NCBI RefSeq assembly: GCF_017168195.1
Contig: NZ_JADNYL010000001.1
Span: forward strand, 1,297,653-1,361,652
Direction: 5' to 3'
Length of the DNA stretch: 64,000 nucleotides
Origin: Thalassotalea sp. G2M2-11
Lineage (GTDB): Bacteria; Pseudomonadota; Gammaproteobacteria; Enterobacterales; Alteromonadaceae
The translations under genes and the position numbers were made by a program. Below, in pieces: positions 39,467-49,076 of the stretch. Positions within the stretch are counted from its first letter, which is position 1. Each line of letters starts with the position of its first letter. The notes below the pieces were generated by a model, which saw nothing but the letters and a program-made list of their open reading frames with translations, made no database searches and was not told the origin of the DNA.

Positions 39467-39548
39467 CGATAAGGTAATTGTTAATTAACAAATTAATTGT
39501 AATAGCTTTATGTTAATAAACCAATAATTAAATAGTTAACTTACTGAC

Positions 39549-39582
39549 AAAAAAGAAAAAAGCCAGCAAAGCTGGCTTTTTT
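39549..39582 (-). terminator. Terminator of the DUF3718 gene
   Basis: AAAAAAGCCAGC (39556-39567) pairs with GCTGGCTTTTTT (39571-39582). On the minus strand the stem is followed by a T-rich tract complementary to 39549-39560. It can work in both directions but lies between the DUF3718 and patatin genes, both on minus. Confidence 0.88.
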
Positions 39583-39652
39583 AAATGACATAGAATTATT
39601 AGCTAGTAAAACAGTTTTTGCTATTACAAATAACGCCTACTAAAAAATAATT

Positions 39653-40012
39653 TTAGCTGCTAATGCGTTCGTTAGCAGCGTCTATCAACGGTTGCGATCC
39701 ACTTTGCAAATCGGCTAAGTTATCTGACACAACTTTCTTCGGTAATTTAGAAATCATCAAAGTACCTGTGTCTACAGAGCCTCTTGCTGCTGCAAAGACC
39801 AACAAGTTTTTACCATTACATTCAATACCATCAAAAACTCGACGAATTTTTAATCTATTTGCCTTTAAAAATGAGCGCATGCGTCTCTTATCATCAGCGG
39901 CAACGTACTCACATAAGCTTTGTGCTATGTTAGCAGCCTGTGCTTTTGGAACAGATACTACAGACGTCAATGTTAAAGCTGTAATTGTAGAAACTAGTAA
40001 TAATTTTTTCAT
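39653..40012 (-). CDS. Secreted DUF3718 protein under a c-di-GMP riboswitch
   Basis: This 119-residue protein has a classical signal peptide (1-26, cleavage after PKAQA). The mature part begins ANIAQSLCEYVAADDKRRMRSFLK and contains two Cys (in SLCEY and IECNG), possibly forming a disulfide in the periplasm. It fits the DUF3718 family, found in marine gammaproteobacteria, with no known function. A c-di-GMP-I riboswitch lies in its leader and a terminator follows, so it is a single-gene unit controlled by c-di-GMP. Confidence 0.82.
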   Translation of the reverse strand: MKKLLLVSTITALTLTSVVSVPKAQAANIAQSLCEYVAADDKRRMRSFLKANRLKIRRVFDGIECNGKNLLVFAAARGSVDTGTLMISKLPKKVVSDNLADLQSGSQPLIDAANERISS

Positions 40013-40041
40013 TTTAATAACCTTGTAATTAATGAGTTAAT

Positions 40042-40078
40042 AAAAGAAAAAACCACGGGACGTACCTAATAACATGGT
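40042..40078 (-). terminator. Riboswitch expression platform (intrinsic terminator)
   Basis: On the minus strand, CGTGGT (40057-40052) is followed by TTTTTTCTTTT (40052-40042). It can pair with ACCATG (40078-40073), which uses the last bases of aptamer helix P1. Alternatively GTGGTTTT pairs with AAAACCAC (ending at 40131), which is inside the aptamer core. Both pairings compete with the aptamer, so ligand binding should favour read-through. Confidence 0.65.
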
Positions 40079-40172
40079 AACTCCGCTGTCATAGATAATA
40101 CACAATGTAAAACCCTTAGACCGGTGGTTTTGCGTAACACGTTTTCGCGTGTCTTGCCTTTTCTTTGTCACC
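40076..40172 (-). ncRNA. Cyclic di-GMP-I riboswitch (GEMM-I) aptamer
   Basis: The RNA matches the GEMM-I consensus in order. P1 is GGUGAC (40172-40167) paired with GUUACC (40081-40076). Then comes AAAGGCAAGAC, P2 as ACACG/CGUGU with a GAAA-containing loop, the conserved ACGCAAAACCACCGGUCUAAGG, and P3 with CCG-GUC pairing GAC-CGG and an apical UACA-UUG-UGUA hairpin. It ends with AUGACAGCGGAGUUACC. The highly conserved GACGCAAAG and CCGG-CUAA blocks are nearly perfect. It precedes the DUF3718 gene, whose ATG is at 40012. Confidence 0.93.
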
Positions 40173-40175
40173 TTT

Positions 40176-40204
40176 AGTATTACTAAATCTGAGTTAAATT
40201 GCAA
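40176..40204 (-). promoter_or_regulatory. Promoter of the riboswitch-DUF3718 unit
   Basis: On the minus strand TTGCAA (40204-40199) and AATACT (40181-40176) are separated by 17 bases. The predicted start point falls at the GG of aptamer helix P1 (40172-40171), so the transcript would begin with the riboswitch itself. Confidence 0.6.
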
Positions 40205-40334
40205 GTTAGGGGAATTTAGCTGCCAATAAAGGGGGGCGGGGAATTAATTCTTATATTAATTAAAACAATTATTTATGACATGAAAGAACATTTTTTAAGC
40301 TGTTGATTGACTTTTGTATACCTGACGAATGTAC

Positions 40335-40358
40335 AAAAAAGGGAAGCAACAGCTTCCC
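40335..40358 (-). terminator. Terminator of the liu operon
   Basis: On the minus strand GGGAAGC pairs with GCTTCCC (40358-40341), followed by six T (40340-40335). It is 20 bases past the last CoA-transferase gene. Confidence 0.9.
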
Positions 40359-40378
40359 TCTTATTCTCATAGTTGATG

Positions 40379-41035
40379 CTAAAATTGCATCTCAGGTACG
40401 TTATCGGGGATCACTAATTCACCTTCGGTTAACTTAGCTATCTCCTCTACTGAAACGCCCGGTGCACGTTCAAGTAGGTGAAACTTCCCTTCTTTGATTT
40501 CAATAAAAGCCAGATCTGTAAGTACTTTTTTAATACAACCTTTACCTGTCAGGGGAAGGGTACAGTTAGATAAAAGCTTGGAAACGCCATGTTTTGACGC
40601 ATGGGTCATAGTGACGATGATGTTATCGGCACCGGCCACTAAATCCATGGCTCCACCCATACCTTTGATCAGTTTACCTGGGATCATATAAGAAGCGATA
40701 TTACCATTAACATCCACTTCAAATGCACCTAAAACGGTCAAATCAACATGGCCACCACGTATCATGGCAAATGATTCTGCTGAATCAAAAATAGAAGCAC
40801 CTGTTGCCATAGTAACGGTTTGTTTACCAGCATTAATTAAGTCGGCATCTAACTCTGCTTCGGTTGGAAATTCTCCCATACCCAATAAGCCGTTTTCCGA
40901 TTGCAGCATTACTTCCATGCCTTTCGGTACATAATTAGCGACTAAAGTAGGGATACCAATACCTAAGTTAACGTAATAACCATCTTGTAATTCTTGTGCT
41001 ACACGTTGTGCGAGTTGTTCTCTTGATAAAGCCAT
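40379..41035 (-). CDS. atoA: 3-oxoacid CoA-transferase subunit B
   Basis: This 218-residue beta subunit of a succinyl-CoA or acetyl-CoA:acetoacetate CoA-transferase carries the catalytic glutamate in QSENGLLGMG (about residue 45). With the upstream alpha subunit it activates the acetoacetate released by HMG-CoA lyase, feeding the thiolase. It is the last gene of the leucine operon (the position called liuG in some genomes). The CoA donor cannot be determined from the sequence. Confidence 0.93.
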   Translation of the reverse strand: MALSREQLAQRVAQELQDGYYVNLGIGIPTLVANYVPKGMEVMLQSENGLLGMGEFPTEAELDADLINAGKQTVTMATGASIFDSAESFAMIRGGHVDLTVLGAFEVDVNGNIASYMIPGKLIKGMGGAMDLVAGADNIIVTMTHASKHGVSKLLSNCTLPLTGKGCIKKVLTDLAFIEIKEGKFHLLERAPGVSVEEIAKLTEGELVIPDNVPEMQF

Positions 41036-41045
41036 TGATCACTCC

Positions 41046-41747
41046 TTATTTTTCACGCACGGTGCGTTGTTCAATTCGTTTTTCGAAGCTACCTTGGATC
41101 AGGCGATTAACGTAAATGCCAGGGGTGTGGATTTGATCCGGATCTAATTCACCCGGTTCAACAATTTCTTCTACTTCCACGACTGTTATTTTACCCGCTG
41201 TCGCTGCCATCGGGTTGAAGTTGCGAGCTGTTTTTCTAAATACTAAATTACCATATCTATCGGCTTTCCATGCTTTAACTATGGCAAAATCACCGGTAAT
41301 GGCAGGTTCTAAAATATAATGGCGTCCATCAAATTCGCGTTCTTCTTTTCCTTCCGCAACTGGCGTACCGTATCCTGTCGCAGTATAGAATGCAGGAATC
41401 CCCGCGCCGCCAGCGCGCATTTTTTCTGCCAATGTGCCTTGAGGGGTTAATTCTACTTCTAATTCACCGCTCATCATTTGACGCTCAAATTCGGCATTTT
41501 CACCGACATAGGAAGCGATAATTTTTTTGATTTGACGATCCGGTAATAATACCCCTAAGCCAAAATCGTCTACACCACAGTTGTTAGAGACTAGGGTTAA
41601 TCCTTTTGTGCCCTTGCGTTTTATTTCAGCAATGAGGTTTTCAGGAATGCCACACAAGCCAAAACCACCTGCGATGACTGTCATGTTATCTTCAAGACCT
41701 GCCATGGCTTCTTCGTAGCTTGACACTACTTTGTCAAATCCGGCCAT
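41046..41747 (-). CDS. atoD: 3-oxoacid CoA-transferase subunit A
   Basis: This 233-residue alpha subunit has the CoA-binding loop [19 protein letters not shown] (about 25-43) and [15 protein letters not shown]. It partners with the gene 10 bases downstream. It follows liuE by 31 bases and is part of the same operon (liuF position). Confidence 0.93.
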   Translation of the reverse strand: MAGFDKVVSSYEEAMAGLEDNMTVIAGGFGLCGIPENLIAEIKRKGTKGLTLVSNNCGVDDFGLGVLLPDRQIKKIIASYVGENAEFERQMMSGELEVELTPQGTLAEKMRAGGAGIPAFYTATGYGTPVAEGKEEREFDGRHYILEPAITGDFAIVKAWKADRYGNLVFRKTARNFNPMAATAGKITVVEVEEIVEPGELDPDQIHTPGIYVNRLIQGSFEKRIEQRTVREK

Positions 41748-41778
41748 TATTTACTCCTTGATTAGAGGTATTCATTGA

Positions 41779-42681
41779 TTAATTGTTTTGCGCACGATAC
41801 GCATTTGAAACTTTCGATATTGGTGCTTTGCCTAAAATGTCACTGATATACCAACCAGCGGCTAATAACTTGTTCAAGTCAATGCCTGTTTCGATGGATA
41901 AACCGTTAAGTAGGTATACCACGTCTTCTGTGGCGACATTTCCTGAAGCGCCTTTAGCATAAGGGCAACCACCTAAACCAGCAACGGCGCTGTCGATAAT
42001 TGCTATGCCATTTTGCAAAGCAGTGTAAATATTGGTTAACGCCTGACCATAGGTATCATGAAAATGAACAGCGAGGTGTTGCTTGGGCACTCTGGCTATT
42101 ACTGCCTGTAACATATTTTGCACACTGGCTGCTGTTCCCACACCTATGGTGTCACCAAGTGATATTTCATAGCAGCCCATCTCAAATAACTTTTCAGCGA
42201 CTTCCGCTACTTTTTCCGGTGCAATATCACCATCGTACGGGCAGCCAACTACACAAGAAACATAGCCTCTAACTTTTATATTGGCTTGTTTAGCAGCCGT
42301 GATGATCGGCGCAAAGCGTTCAATGCTTTCATCAATTGAACAATTGATGTTCTTTTGGCTAAAGCCCTCTGATGCAGCAGCAAAGATAGCAACTTCATCA
42401 GCATTAGCCGCAATAGCTGCTTCATATCCTTTGATGTTAGGGGTTAATGCGGCATAAGTGACATCGGCGTGTCGACTGATCCCATTAAAAACATCCGTAG
42501 AAGTCGCCATTTGCGGTACCCATTTAGGGGAAACAAAACTACCACTTTCGATATAAGACAAACCTGCATCGCTTAGTTTATCGATCAAAGTGATTTTGTC
42601 TTGTGCACTGATCAGTTGTTTCTCATTTTGTAGACCGTCTCGAGGTCCTACTTCAACAATTTTGACGTTTTTTGGCAGCAT
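41779..42681 (-). CDS. liuE: Hydroxymethylglutaryl-CoA lyase
   Basis: It cleaves HMG-CoA to acetoacetate and acetyl-CoA, the last leucine-specific step. It has 300 residues and a TIM barrel. [11 protein letters not shown] (about 7-17) holds the metal- and substrate-binding Arg-Asp. The signature [19 protein letters not shown] (about 235-253) contains the active-site Cys. It is 18 bases downstream of liuD. Confidence 0.97.
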   Translation of the reverse strand: MLPKNVKIVEVGPRDGLQNEKQLISAQDKITLIDKLSDAGLSYIESGSFVSPKWVPQMATSTDVFNGISRHADVTYAALTPNIKGYEAAIAANADEVAIFAAASEGFSQKNINCSIDESIERFAPIITAAKQANIKVRGYVSCVVGCPYDGDIAPEKVAEVAEKLFEMGCYEISLGDTIGVGTAASVQNMLQAVIARVPKQHLAVHFHDTYGQALTNIYTALQNGIAIIDSAVAGLGGCPYAKGASGNVATEDVVYLLNGLSIETGIDLNKLLAAGWYISDILGKAPISKVSNAYRAQNN

Positions 42682-42699
42682 TATTACATATCCTCGTCA

Positions 42700-44742
42700 T
42701 TATTCGTCTGCATCAAAAGCAATAAGTTCACAGCCACCATCAACCATATCGCCAGTCTGATAAAAAATAGCGGTGACCACACCATCACTTGGTGCTTTGA
42801 TTGTGTGTTCCATTTTCATTGCTTCCATGATCATCAATGGCTGATCTTTAATAACTTTGTCGCCAGCATTGACTAGTACACTCACCATAGTGCCATTCAT
42901 TGGCGCGCTAAGGCCCCCTTGCTGAGCATGATCATCATGATTGCCGCAGTCAGGTGTGATATAGGTAAAGTTAAAAACGCCATTTTGACGATATAAACTG
43001 ATGTTATCACCATCACGAGCAATGGTTGCTTGGCTGCGGTGGCCATCAATACTAACGTGCAGTTTGCCGTCTTCTATTCTGCCTTGGCAATCAAGGGTGC
43101 GTTCAGCAAATTTTTCATGATTAACATTGATCAAATAATAGCTGCCAGCGCCTTGACGTTTTTGTTCAACTGTCACCGGATATTTAATGTCATTATGTGA
43201 TAACACTAACTGATGAATATGCGCTTCGTTTAACCGCCATGCATTAGTCGCATTCCAGGGGGAATGTGGATCTGTGGTGGTGGTTGCGTGAGCTTTAGCT
43301 TTGTTGGCTAGCGATAAAACAAGATACAAGGCCGCCATCGGTAATTCATCAGCAAGTGCTTGCTCTGAATTGTGGAATATCTCGTCGTGATGCTTCTCGA
43401 TAAAGCCAGTGTCTATGTCTTGATTTATAAACGCAGGGCAGGTAGCTAAGTTATAGAGAAAATCTATGTTAGTTGTCACGCCATTAATACGATATTCGGT
43501 TAATGCTTTACTTAAACGTTGCAGGGCTTTCTCGCGGTTTTCATCCCAGACGATCAACTTAGCGATCATCGGATCATAAAACACGCTAACTTCATCCCCT
43601 TGTCTAACCCCGGTATCCACACGCACGTGCTCGCTTTCTTCTGGAGGCTGTAAAAAAGATAATGTACCTGTGGCGGGTAAAAAGTCATTGTTGGCATCCT
43701 CAGCATAGATGCGCGCTTCAAATGCATGACCGTTAATAGCCAATTCTTCTTGTGATTTAGGCAGCACTTCACCAGCGGCAACACGTAGTTGCCACTCAAC
43801 CAGATCTTGGCCTGAAATTAATTCAGTCACTGGATGTTCAACTTGTAGGCGGGTGTTCATTTCCATAAAGTAAAATGAACCATCAACATCGAGTAAAAAT
43901 TCAACCGTACCAGCACCTTGATAGCCAATGGCTTTAGCTGACTTAATTGCCGATTCACCCATTTGGGCACGTAAGGTTTCGCTCATGTTAAATGCAGGAG
44001 CTTCTTCAATCACTTTTTGATGACGGCGTTGGACAGAGCAATCACGTTCAAATAAGTACACGGCATTGCCATGATTATCGCAAAATACCTGAATTTCTAC
44101 GTGGCGAGGTTGGGTTAAATATTTTTCAACCAACATGGTATCGTCGCCAAATGAAGACTTAGCTTCACGTTTAGCTGCAGCAAAACCTTCGCTAAACTCT
44201 GCTTCACTCCACACTTGACGCATACCTTTACCACCACCGCCAGCAGTAGCTTTAAGTAGTACAGGGTAGCCCATCTCATCGGCCGCTTTTTTGATCACCG
44301 CTTCTGATTGGTCATCTCCATGATAGCCGGGTACTAATGGGACCTGTGCTTTTTCCATGATTGATTTGGCAGCAGATTTTGATCCCATGGCTTCGATAGC
44401 GCCAACAGGAGGGCCAATAAAAATAATATTTTCTTCTGCACAAAGTCGACAGAACTCGGCATTTTCAGATAAAAATCCATAGCCAGGATGAATGGCTTGC
44501 GCACCGGTTTTCTTGGCGGCAGCAATCACTTTCTCTGCCTGTAAATAACTTTCTCTCGAAGGGGAAGGGCCAAGGTAAATGGCTTCATCCGCCATATTAA
44601 CATGCAATGAGTTTTCATCGGCATCGGAATAAACCGCAACGGTTAAAATCCCCATTCTACGTGCTGTTTTGATAACACGGCAGGCAATTTCACCACGGTT
44701 AGCGATCAATATTTTACTAAACATTCGTTGTGTTTGAGTCAT
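42700..44742 (-). CDS. liuD: Methylcrotonyl-CoA carboxylase, biotin-carrying alpha subunit
   Basis: This 680-residue biotin carboxylase subunit combines an N-terminal biotin carboxylase and ATP-grasp part (FSKILIANRGEIACRVI; KATAGGGGKGMR), a linker domain, and a C-terminal biotinyl domain with the carboxylated lysine in EAMKMEHTI (about Lys643). It carboxylates 3-methylcrotonyl-CoA together with LiuB. I use ATG 44742; the longer TTG-initiated frame from 44778 overlaps liuC and lacks support. Confidence 0.96.
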   Translation of the reverse strand: MTQTQRMFSKILIANRGEIACRVIKTARRMGILTVAVYSDADENSLHVNMADEAIYLGPSPSRESYLQAEKVIAAAKKTGAQAIHPGYGFLSENAEFCRLCAEENIIFIGPPVGAIEAMGSKSAAKSIMEKAQVPLVPGYHGDDQSEAVIKKAADEMGYPVLLKATAGGGGKGMRQVWSEAEFSEGFAAAKREAKSSFGDDTMLVEKYLTQPRHVEIQVFCDNHGNAVYLFERDCSVQRRHQKVIEEAPAFNMSETLRAQMGESAIKSAKAIGYQGAGTVEFLLDVDGSFYFMEMNTRLQVEHPVTELISGQDLVEWQLRVAAGEVLPKSQEELAINGHAFEARIYAEDANNDFLPATGTLSFLQPPEESEHVRVDTGVRQGDEVSVFYDPMIAKLIVWDENREKALQRLSKALTEYRINGVTTNIDFLYNLATCPAFINQDIDTGFIEKHHDEIFHNSEQALADELPMAALYLVLSLANKAKAHATTTTDPHSPWNATNAWRLNEAHIHQLVLSHNDIKYPVTVEQKRQGAGSYYLINVNHEKFAERTLDCQGRIEDGKLHVSIDGHRSQATIARDGDNISLYRQNGVFNFTYITPDCGNHDDHAQQGGLSAPMNGTMVSVLVNAGDKVIKDQPLMIMEAMKMEHTIKAPSDGVVTAIFYQTGDMVDGGCELIAFDADE

Positions 44743-44759
44743 GATGTGCTGGATCCTTT

Positions 44760-45566
44760 TTACGATTTTTGTTGCCAACTGGGTGTGCGTTTTTCAAAGA
44801 ATGCGTTTAAGCCTTCTTGCCCTTCATCAGAAACACGTATGGACGCAATACGCTCACTGGTGATATTAATCAATTCTTCATCAATATCTTGATAGGCAAC
44901 ATCAAGCGCGAGTTGTTTGGCTTGCTTAACCGCAATTGGACCATTCGCCAGTAGGGTACGCACCATTTCATCAACGGTTTCATCAAGCGCATCTGGCTCA
45001 ACAACTTCATCAACTAAGCCTAGAGATTGTGCTTTATCGGCAAAAAAACGCTCGGCTGTTTGGAAGTAGCGACGACTGGCTTTTTGTCCAATGGCATTAA
45101 CCACATAAGGACTAATTGTGGCTGGAATAAGCCCGAGCTTGACTTCACTCAAGCAAAAGCTCGCTTTTTTGTTGGCGATAACAATATCACAACAACTGGC
45201 TAAGCCAACGGCTCCGCCAAACGCTGCGCCTTGTATTTTCGCGATAGTTGTTTGAGGCATAAAGTTGAGCGCTTTTAGCATATGAGCTAGGGCATTGGCG
45301 TCACTTAAGTTTTCTTCATAGCTATAGTTTGCCATGCGTTTCATCCAATTAAGATCGGCGCCTGCAGAAAAGCTTTTGCCTGTAGAGGCTAAGATCATAA
45401 TGTGCACATCTTGACGTTCAGCTAATGCAAAAAAAGTTTTTGTTAACTCTGCAATAACACCATCGTCAAAGGCATTGTGTTTATCTGGATTATTTAGCGT
45501 GACGGTCGCTACACCATAACGATCGACATCACATAGCACTTTATTTGTTGAGTTTTCGACAGTCAT
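44760..45566 (-). CDS. liuC: Methylglutaconyl-CoA hydratase (enoyl-CoA hydratase family)
   Basis: It hydrates 3-methylglutaconyl-CoA to HMG-CoA. It has 268 residues in a crotonase fold, with oxyanion-hole segments STGKSFSAGADLNWM and IQGAAFGGAVGLASCCD. The exact substrate is inferred from its place between liuB and liuD. ATG 45566 has GGAG 5 bases upstream; the GTG at 45572 lies inside that site. Confidence 0.94.
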   Translation of the reverse strand: MTVENSTNKVLCDVDRYGVATVTLNNPDKHNAFDDGVIAELTKTFFALAERQDVHIMILASTGKSFSAGADLNWMKRMANYSYEENLSDANALAHMLKALNFMPQTTIAKIQGAAFGGAVGLASCCDIVIANKKASFCLSEVKLGLIPATISPYVVNAIGQKASRRYFQTAERFFADKAQSLGLVDEVVEPDALDETVDEMVRTLLANGPIAVKQAKQLALDVAYQDIDEELINITSERIASIRVSDEGQEGLNAFFEKRTPSWQQKS

Positions 45567-45574
45567 AGTCACTC

Positions 45575-47182
45575 CTACATTCTAAATAAGCCAAACTTAG
45601 TGTCGGCAATTGGCTTATTGAGTGAGGCTGAAATAGCTAAACCTAACACCTGACGGGTATCAGCTGGATCTATCACACCATCGTCCCATAAACGGGCTGA
45701 AGCATAATAAGGGTGTCCTTGGTGTTCGTAGGTATCAATAATAGGTTGTTTGAATTTGGCTTCTTCTTGCTCTGTCCAGCTTTCGCCACGTTTTTCTTTT
45801 TGATCGCGTTTTACTTGGGCCAGTACACCTGCTGCTTGTTCACCACCCATTACTGAGATACGTGCGTTAGGCCACATAAAGAGGAAACGGGGATCATAAG
45901 CTCGGCCACACATACCGTAGTTACCCGCACCAAAACTACCACCAATTAAGATGGTAAATTTAGGCACTTGCGCGGTGGCAACAGCGGTAACCATTTTGGC
46001 ACCATGTTTGGCGATACCGCCTGCTTCGTATTGCTGACCAACCATAAAACCTGTGATGTTTTGTAAAAACACTAGTGGTATTTTGCGTTGTGCACAAAGC
46101 TCAATAAAATGAGCGCCTTTTTGTGCGGATTCGCCAAATAAAATCCCGTTATTGCCAACAATACCGACAGGATAGCCAAAGATACGGGCAAAGCCGCATA
46201 CTAACGTGGTGCCGTAAAGTGCTTTAAATTCGTCAAATTCACTGCCATCAACGATACGAGCAATGACTTCACGGATATCAAAAGGTTGACGAGCGTCTTT
46301 TGGTATTATGCCGTATATTTCTTGAGGATCATACGCCGGCTCTTGTACTGGTTTAATGTTCATTTCAACCGGTTTAACGCGGTTTAAGTTACTAACTATC
46401 GTACGAGCTAATTCAAGTGCATGGTTATCATTTTGTGCATAATGATCGGCCACACCTGAAGTGCGACAATGTACATCTGCGCCACCTAAATCTTCCGCAC
46501 TGACCACTTCTCCCGTTGCAGCTTTCACTAACGGTGGCCCCGCTAAGAAGATGGTGCCTTGTTCTTTGACGATAATAGACTCATCTGCCATCGCGGGTAC
46601 GTAAGCACCACCTGCGGTACATGACCCCATTACTACCGCAATTTGAGGGATAGCCTGTGCTGACATATTGGCTTGGTTAAAGAAAATACGACCAAAATGC
46701 TCTTTGTCAGGAAATACATCGTCCTGATTAGGTAAGTTGGCGCCACCAGAATCAACTAAATAAATACAAGGAAGGTTGTTTTCTTGAGCAATGGTTTGAG
46801 CGCGTAAGTGTTTTTTTACGGTAAGCGGATAATAAGTACCACCTTTGACCGTAGCATCGTTAGCGACGATAACACATTCTTGGCCGCCCACTCGCCCAAT
46901 ACCGGTAATAATACCTGCTGCGGGTACGTCATCTGGGTATACACTATCTGCGGCAAGTTGTGAAAACTCTAAAAATGGTGCGCCAGAATCAAGTAGTGTA
47001 TTAACTCGATCTCTGGGGAGTAGTTTACCGCGAGAAAGGTGACGTTCTCGGCTTTTTTCACCACCACCAAGTTTTATTTGCTCAAGTTTTGCTTTTAAAT
47101 CATCCACCTGAAGCTGCATTGCTTGCGCGTTTTCAGTGAATTCTGGGCTACGAGGGTTGATCTTAGAAGTTATCTTAGCCAC
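45575..47182 (-). CDS. liuB: Methylcrotonyl-CoA carboxylase, carboxyltransferase beta subunit
   Basis: This 535-residue carboxyltransferase moves CO2 from biotin to 3-methylcrotonyl-CoA. Two crotonase-like halves are visible (N-half around [19 protein letters not shown] and [17 protein letters not shown]-half around [24 protein letters not shown] and [20 protein letters not shown]). Its length and sequence character fit MCC beta better than propionyl-CoA carboxylase, and the operon supports this. Confidence 0.97.
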   Translation of the reverse strand: MAKITSKINPRSPEFTENAQAMQLQVDDLKAKLEQIKLGGGEKSRERHLSRGKLLPRDRVNTLLDSGAPFLEFSQLAADSVYPDDVPAAGIITGIGRVGGQECVIVANDATVKGGTYYPLTVKKHLRAQTIAQENNLPCIYLVDSGGANLPNQDDVFPDKEHFGRIFFNQANMSAQAIPQIAVVMGSCTAGGAYVPAMADESIIVKEQGTIFLAGPPLVKAATGEVVSAEDLGGADVHCRTSGVADHYAQNDNHALELARTIVSNLNRVKPVEMNIKPVQEPAYDPQEIYGIIPKDARQPFDIREVIARIVDGSEFDEFKALYGTTLVCGFARIFGYPVGIVGNNGILFGESAQKGAHFIELCAQRKIPLVFLQNITGFMVGQQYEAGGIAKHGAKMVTAVATAQVPKFTILIGGSFGAGNYGMCGRAYDPRFLFMWPNARISVMGGEQAAGVLAQVKRDQKEKRGESWTEQEEAKFKQPIIDTYEHQGHPYYASARLWDDGVIDPADTRQVLGLAISASLNKPIADTKFGLFRM

Positions 47183-47267
47183 GTTTATTCGCCTTGTTAG
47201 TTGAACGGTTAATCACAAGGGTTAAGTGCATAAGCACTTAACCTGACTGTTTTATTAATTGCTAGGA

Positions 47268-48434
47268 TTATGATTCGTTAAACAGCTCACGACCAATTAG
47301 CATACGACGGATTTCTGAAGTTCCTGCGCCAATTTCATACAACTTAGCGTCACGTAATAAACGACCGGCAGGGAATTCATTAATATAACCATTACCACCA
47401 AGTAATTGGATGGCATCTAATGCCATTTTTGTTGCTAATTCAGCGGCATATAAAATAACACCTGCAGCATCTTTACGCGTAGTCTCACCACGATCGGCTG
47501 CTTGAGCACATAAATAAGCATAAGATTTGGCTGCGTTCATTTGAGTGTACATATCGGCAATTTTGCCTTGTACCAATTGGAATTCACCAATTGATTGACC
47601 AAATTGCTTACGGTCATGAATATAAGGCACCACAAGATCCATACAAGCATCCATAATGCCTAACGGGCCGCCAGTGAGTACTAAACGCTCATAATCTAAA
47701 CCTGACATCAAGACTCGAACACCTTTACCTTCTTCGCCTAAGACATTTTCAGCAGGTACTTCACAATCTTCAAACACCAGTTCACAGGTGTTTGAACCGC
47801 GCATGCCTAGCTTGTCTAATTTTTGATGACGAGAAAAACCAGGGAAATCACGTTCAACGATAAATGCTGTGATACCTTTAGAACCTGCAGAGATGTCTGT
47901 TTTTGCATAAATCACATACACATGAGCGTCTGGGCCATTGGTGATCCACATTTTGTTGCCGTTGAGGATGTATTTGTCACCTTTTTTCTCAGCGCGTAAC
48001 TTCATGCTAACCACATCTGAACCGGCATTTGGCTCACTCATGGCTAACGCACCAATATGCTCACCCGTACATAACTTAGGTAAATATTTTAATTTTTGCT
48101 CATGATTAGCATTTTTGTTTAATTGGTTTAAACATAAATTTGACATTGCACCATAACTTAAGCCAACAGAGGCAGAAGCACGTGAGATTTCTTGCATTGC
48201 CACCATGTGTTCTAGATAACCTAAGCCTGAGCCTCCATATTGCTCGTCAACGGTCATGCCTAATAAACCCATATCGCCAAATTTACGCCATAAGTCCATC
48301 GGGAATTCATTATCTAAATCGATTTGTTCGGCGCGAGGGGCAATTTCATCGCGAGCAAAGGCGTTAACTTGATCGCGGATCATGTCAACGGTTTCGCCTA
48401 AGTTAAAGTTAAGTGATGAAAATGTAGAAATCAT
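47268..48434 (-). CDS. liuA: Isovaleryl-CoA dehydrogenase
   Basis: This FAD enzyme oxidises isovaleryl-CoA to 3-methylcrotonyl-CoA and passes electrons to ETF. It has 388 residues. Acyl-CoA dehydrogenase signatures are [13 protein letters not shown] and [13 protein letters not shown]. The Glu in [11 protein letters not shown] (about residue 247) corresponds to the distinctive catalytic base of isovaleryl-CoA dehydrogenases. It is the first catabolic gene after liuR. Confidence 0.96.
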   Translation of the reverse strand: MISTFSSLNFNLGETVDMIRDQVNAFARDEIAPRAEQIDLDNEFPMDLWRKFGDMGLLGMTVDEQYGGSGLGYLEHMVAMQEISRASASVGLSYGAMSNLCLNQLNKNANHEQKLKYLPKLCTGEHIGALAMSEPNAGSDVVSMKLRAEKKGDKYILNGNKMWITNGPDAHVYVIYAKTDISAGSKGITAFIVERDFPGFSRHQKLDKLGMRGSNTCELVFEDCEVPAENVLGEEGKGVRVLMSGLDYERLVLTGGPLGIMDACMDLVVPYIHDRKQFGQSIGEFQLVQGKIADMYTQMNAAKSYAYLCAQAADRGETTRKDAAGVILYAAELATKMALDAIQLLGGNGYINEFPAGRLLRDAKLYEIGAGTSEIRRMLIGRELFNES

Positions 48435-48481
48435 GAGTGATCCTTGTGTTTAATAGTTGAGTTATATAAAAACGTTAGTGA

Positions 48482-48874
48482 TTATTTTTCTATTTGTGCT
48501 AACGCTTCTTTACAATTTGCTTCAAGCCCTGTTAATTCAATTAACACAGCTTTAATGTCTTCTAGTTGCTGACTTAAATCTGATTTTTTCTGGGCAATTA
48601 ACTCCATAATGGTGTTTAATTGGGTTGCACTTGATTTATCAGCATCATAAAGTTCAAATAAACGACCCGTTTCAGCTAGAGAAAAGCCTAAACGTTTGCC
48701 GCGTAGAATTAACTTTAGTCGAACTTTATCTCTTTGGTTATAAATTCGTGTTTGCCCTTTACGAGTCGGATGAATGAGCTGTTGATCTTCGTAAAAACGA
48801 ATGCTTCTGGTGGTGATGTCAAATTCTTTGGCTAATTCACCGATAGAGTATGTTATTGCGCTTGATTTGCTCAT
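48482..48874 (-). CDS. liuR: MerR-family regulator of leucine/isovalerate degradation
   Basis: This 130-residue MerR regulator has an N-terminal winged helix (YSIGELAKEFDITTRSIRFYEDQQLIHPTRKGQTRIYNQRDKVRL) followed by a long dimerisation helix (about 75-110) and a Cys near the end. It heads the operon it probably controls and has a perfect 7-4-7 palindrome in its promoter. ATG 48898 would add eight residues; neither start has a strong ribosome-binding site, and I prefer 48874 by the usual family N-terminus. Confidence 0.92.
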   Translation of the reverse strand: MSKSSAITYSIGELAKEFDITTRSIRFYEDQQLIHPTRKGQTRIYNQRDKVRLKLILRGKRLGFSLAETGRLFELYDADKSSATQLNTIMELIAQKKSDLSQQLEDIKAVLIELTGLEANCKEALAQIEK

Positions 48875-48916
48875 AGAGTTCTCGCTTATAATTTTCATTT
48901 AATAAAGATAGCATGA

Positions 48917-48948
48917 AGTTTACGTAAACGTAAACTTTTTTGTGTCAA
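48917..48948 (-). promoter_or_regulatory. liuR promoter with LiuR operator
   Basis: On the minus strand TTGACA (48948-48943) and TAAACT (48922-48917) are 20 bases apart, the long spacing typical of MerR-controlled promoters. The spacer contains the perfect palindrome GTTTACG-N4-CGTAAAC (48918-48935), where LiuR would bind and remodel the DNA. Confidence 0.75.
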
Positions 48949-49076
48949 GCCGCATGTCAGAGAATAATTTTTAACAAAGGTAGAGAATTTCTGCAGATAG
49001 TTTGATATTTAGCAATATAGCAGGTGAACTTTACCGTTATCATCATTAGCTTACGTAAGAGGGGGAGCTTTTCAGC

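Noticed and set aside
39663..40028. 121-codon plus-strand open frame opposite the DUF3718 gene.
   Set aside because: The minus-strand frame has a clear signal peptide, a riboswitch leader and a terminator. The plus frame has none of these.
44743..44778. N-terminal extension of liuD from a TTG start.
   Set aside because: It would overlap the end of liuC and adds a sequence not expected before the biotin carboxylase domain. ATG 44742 fits better.
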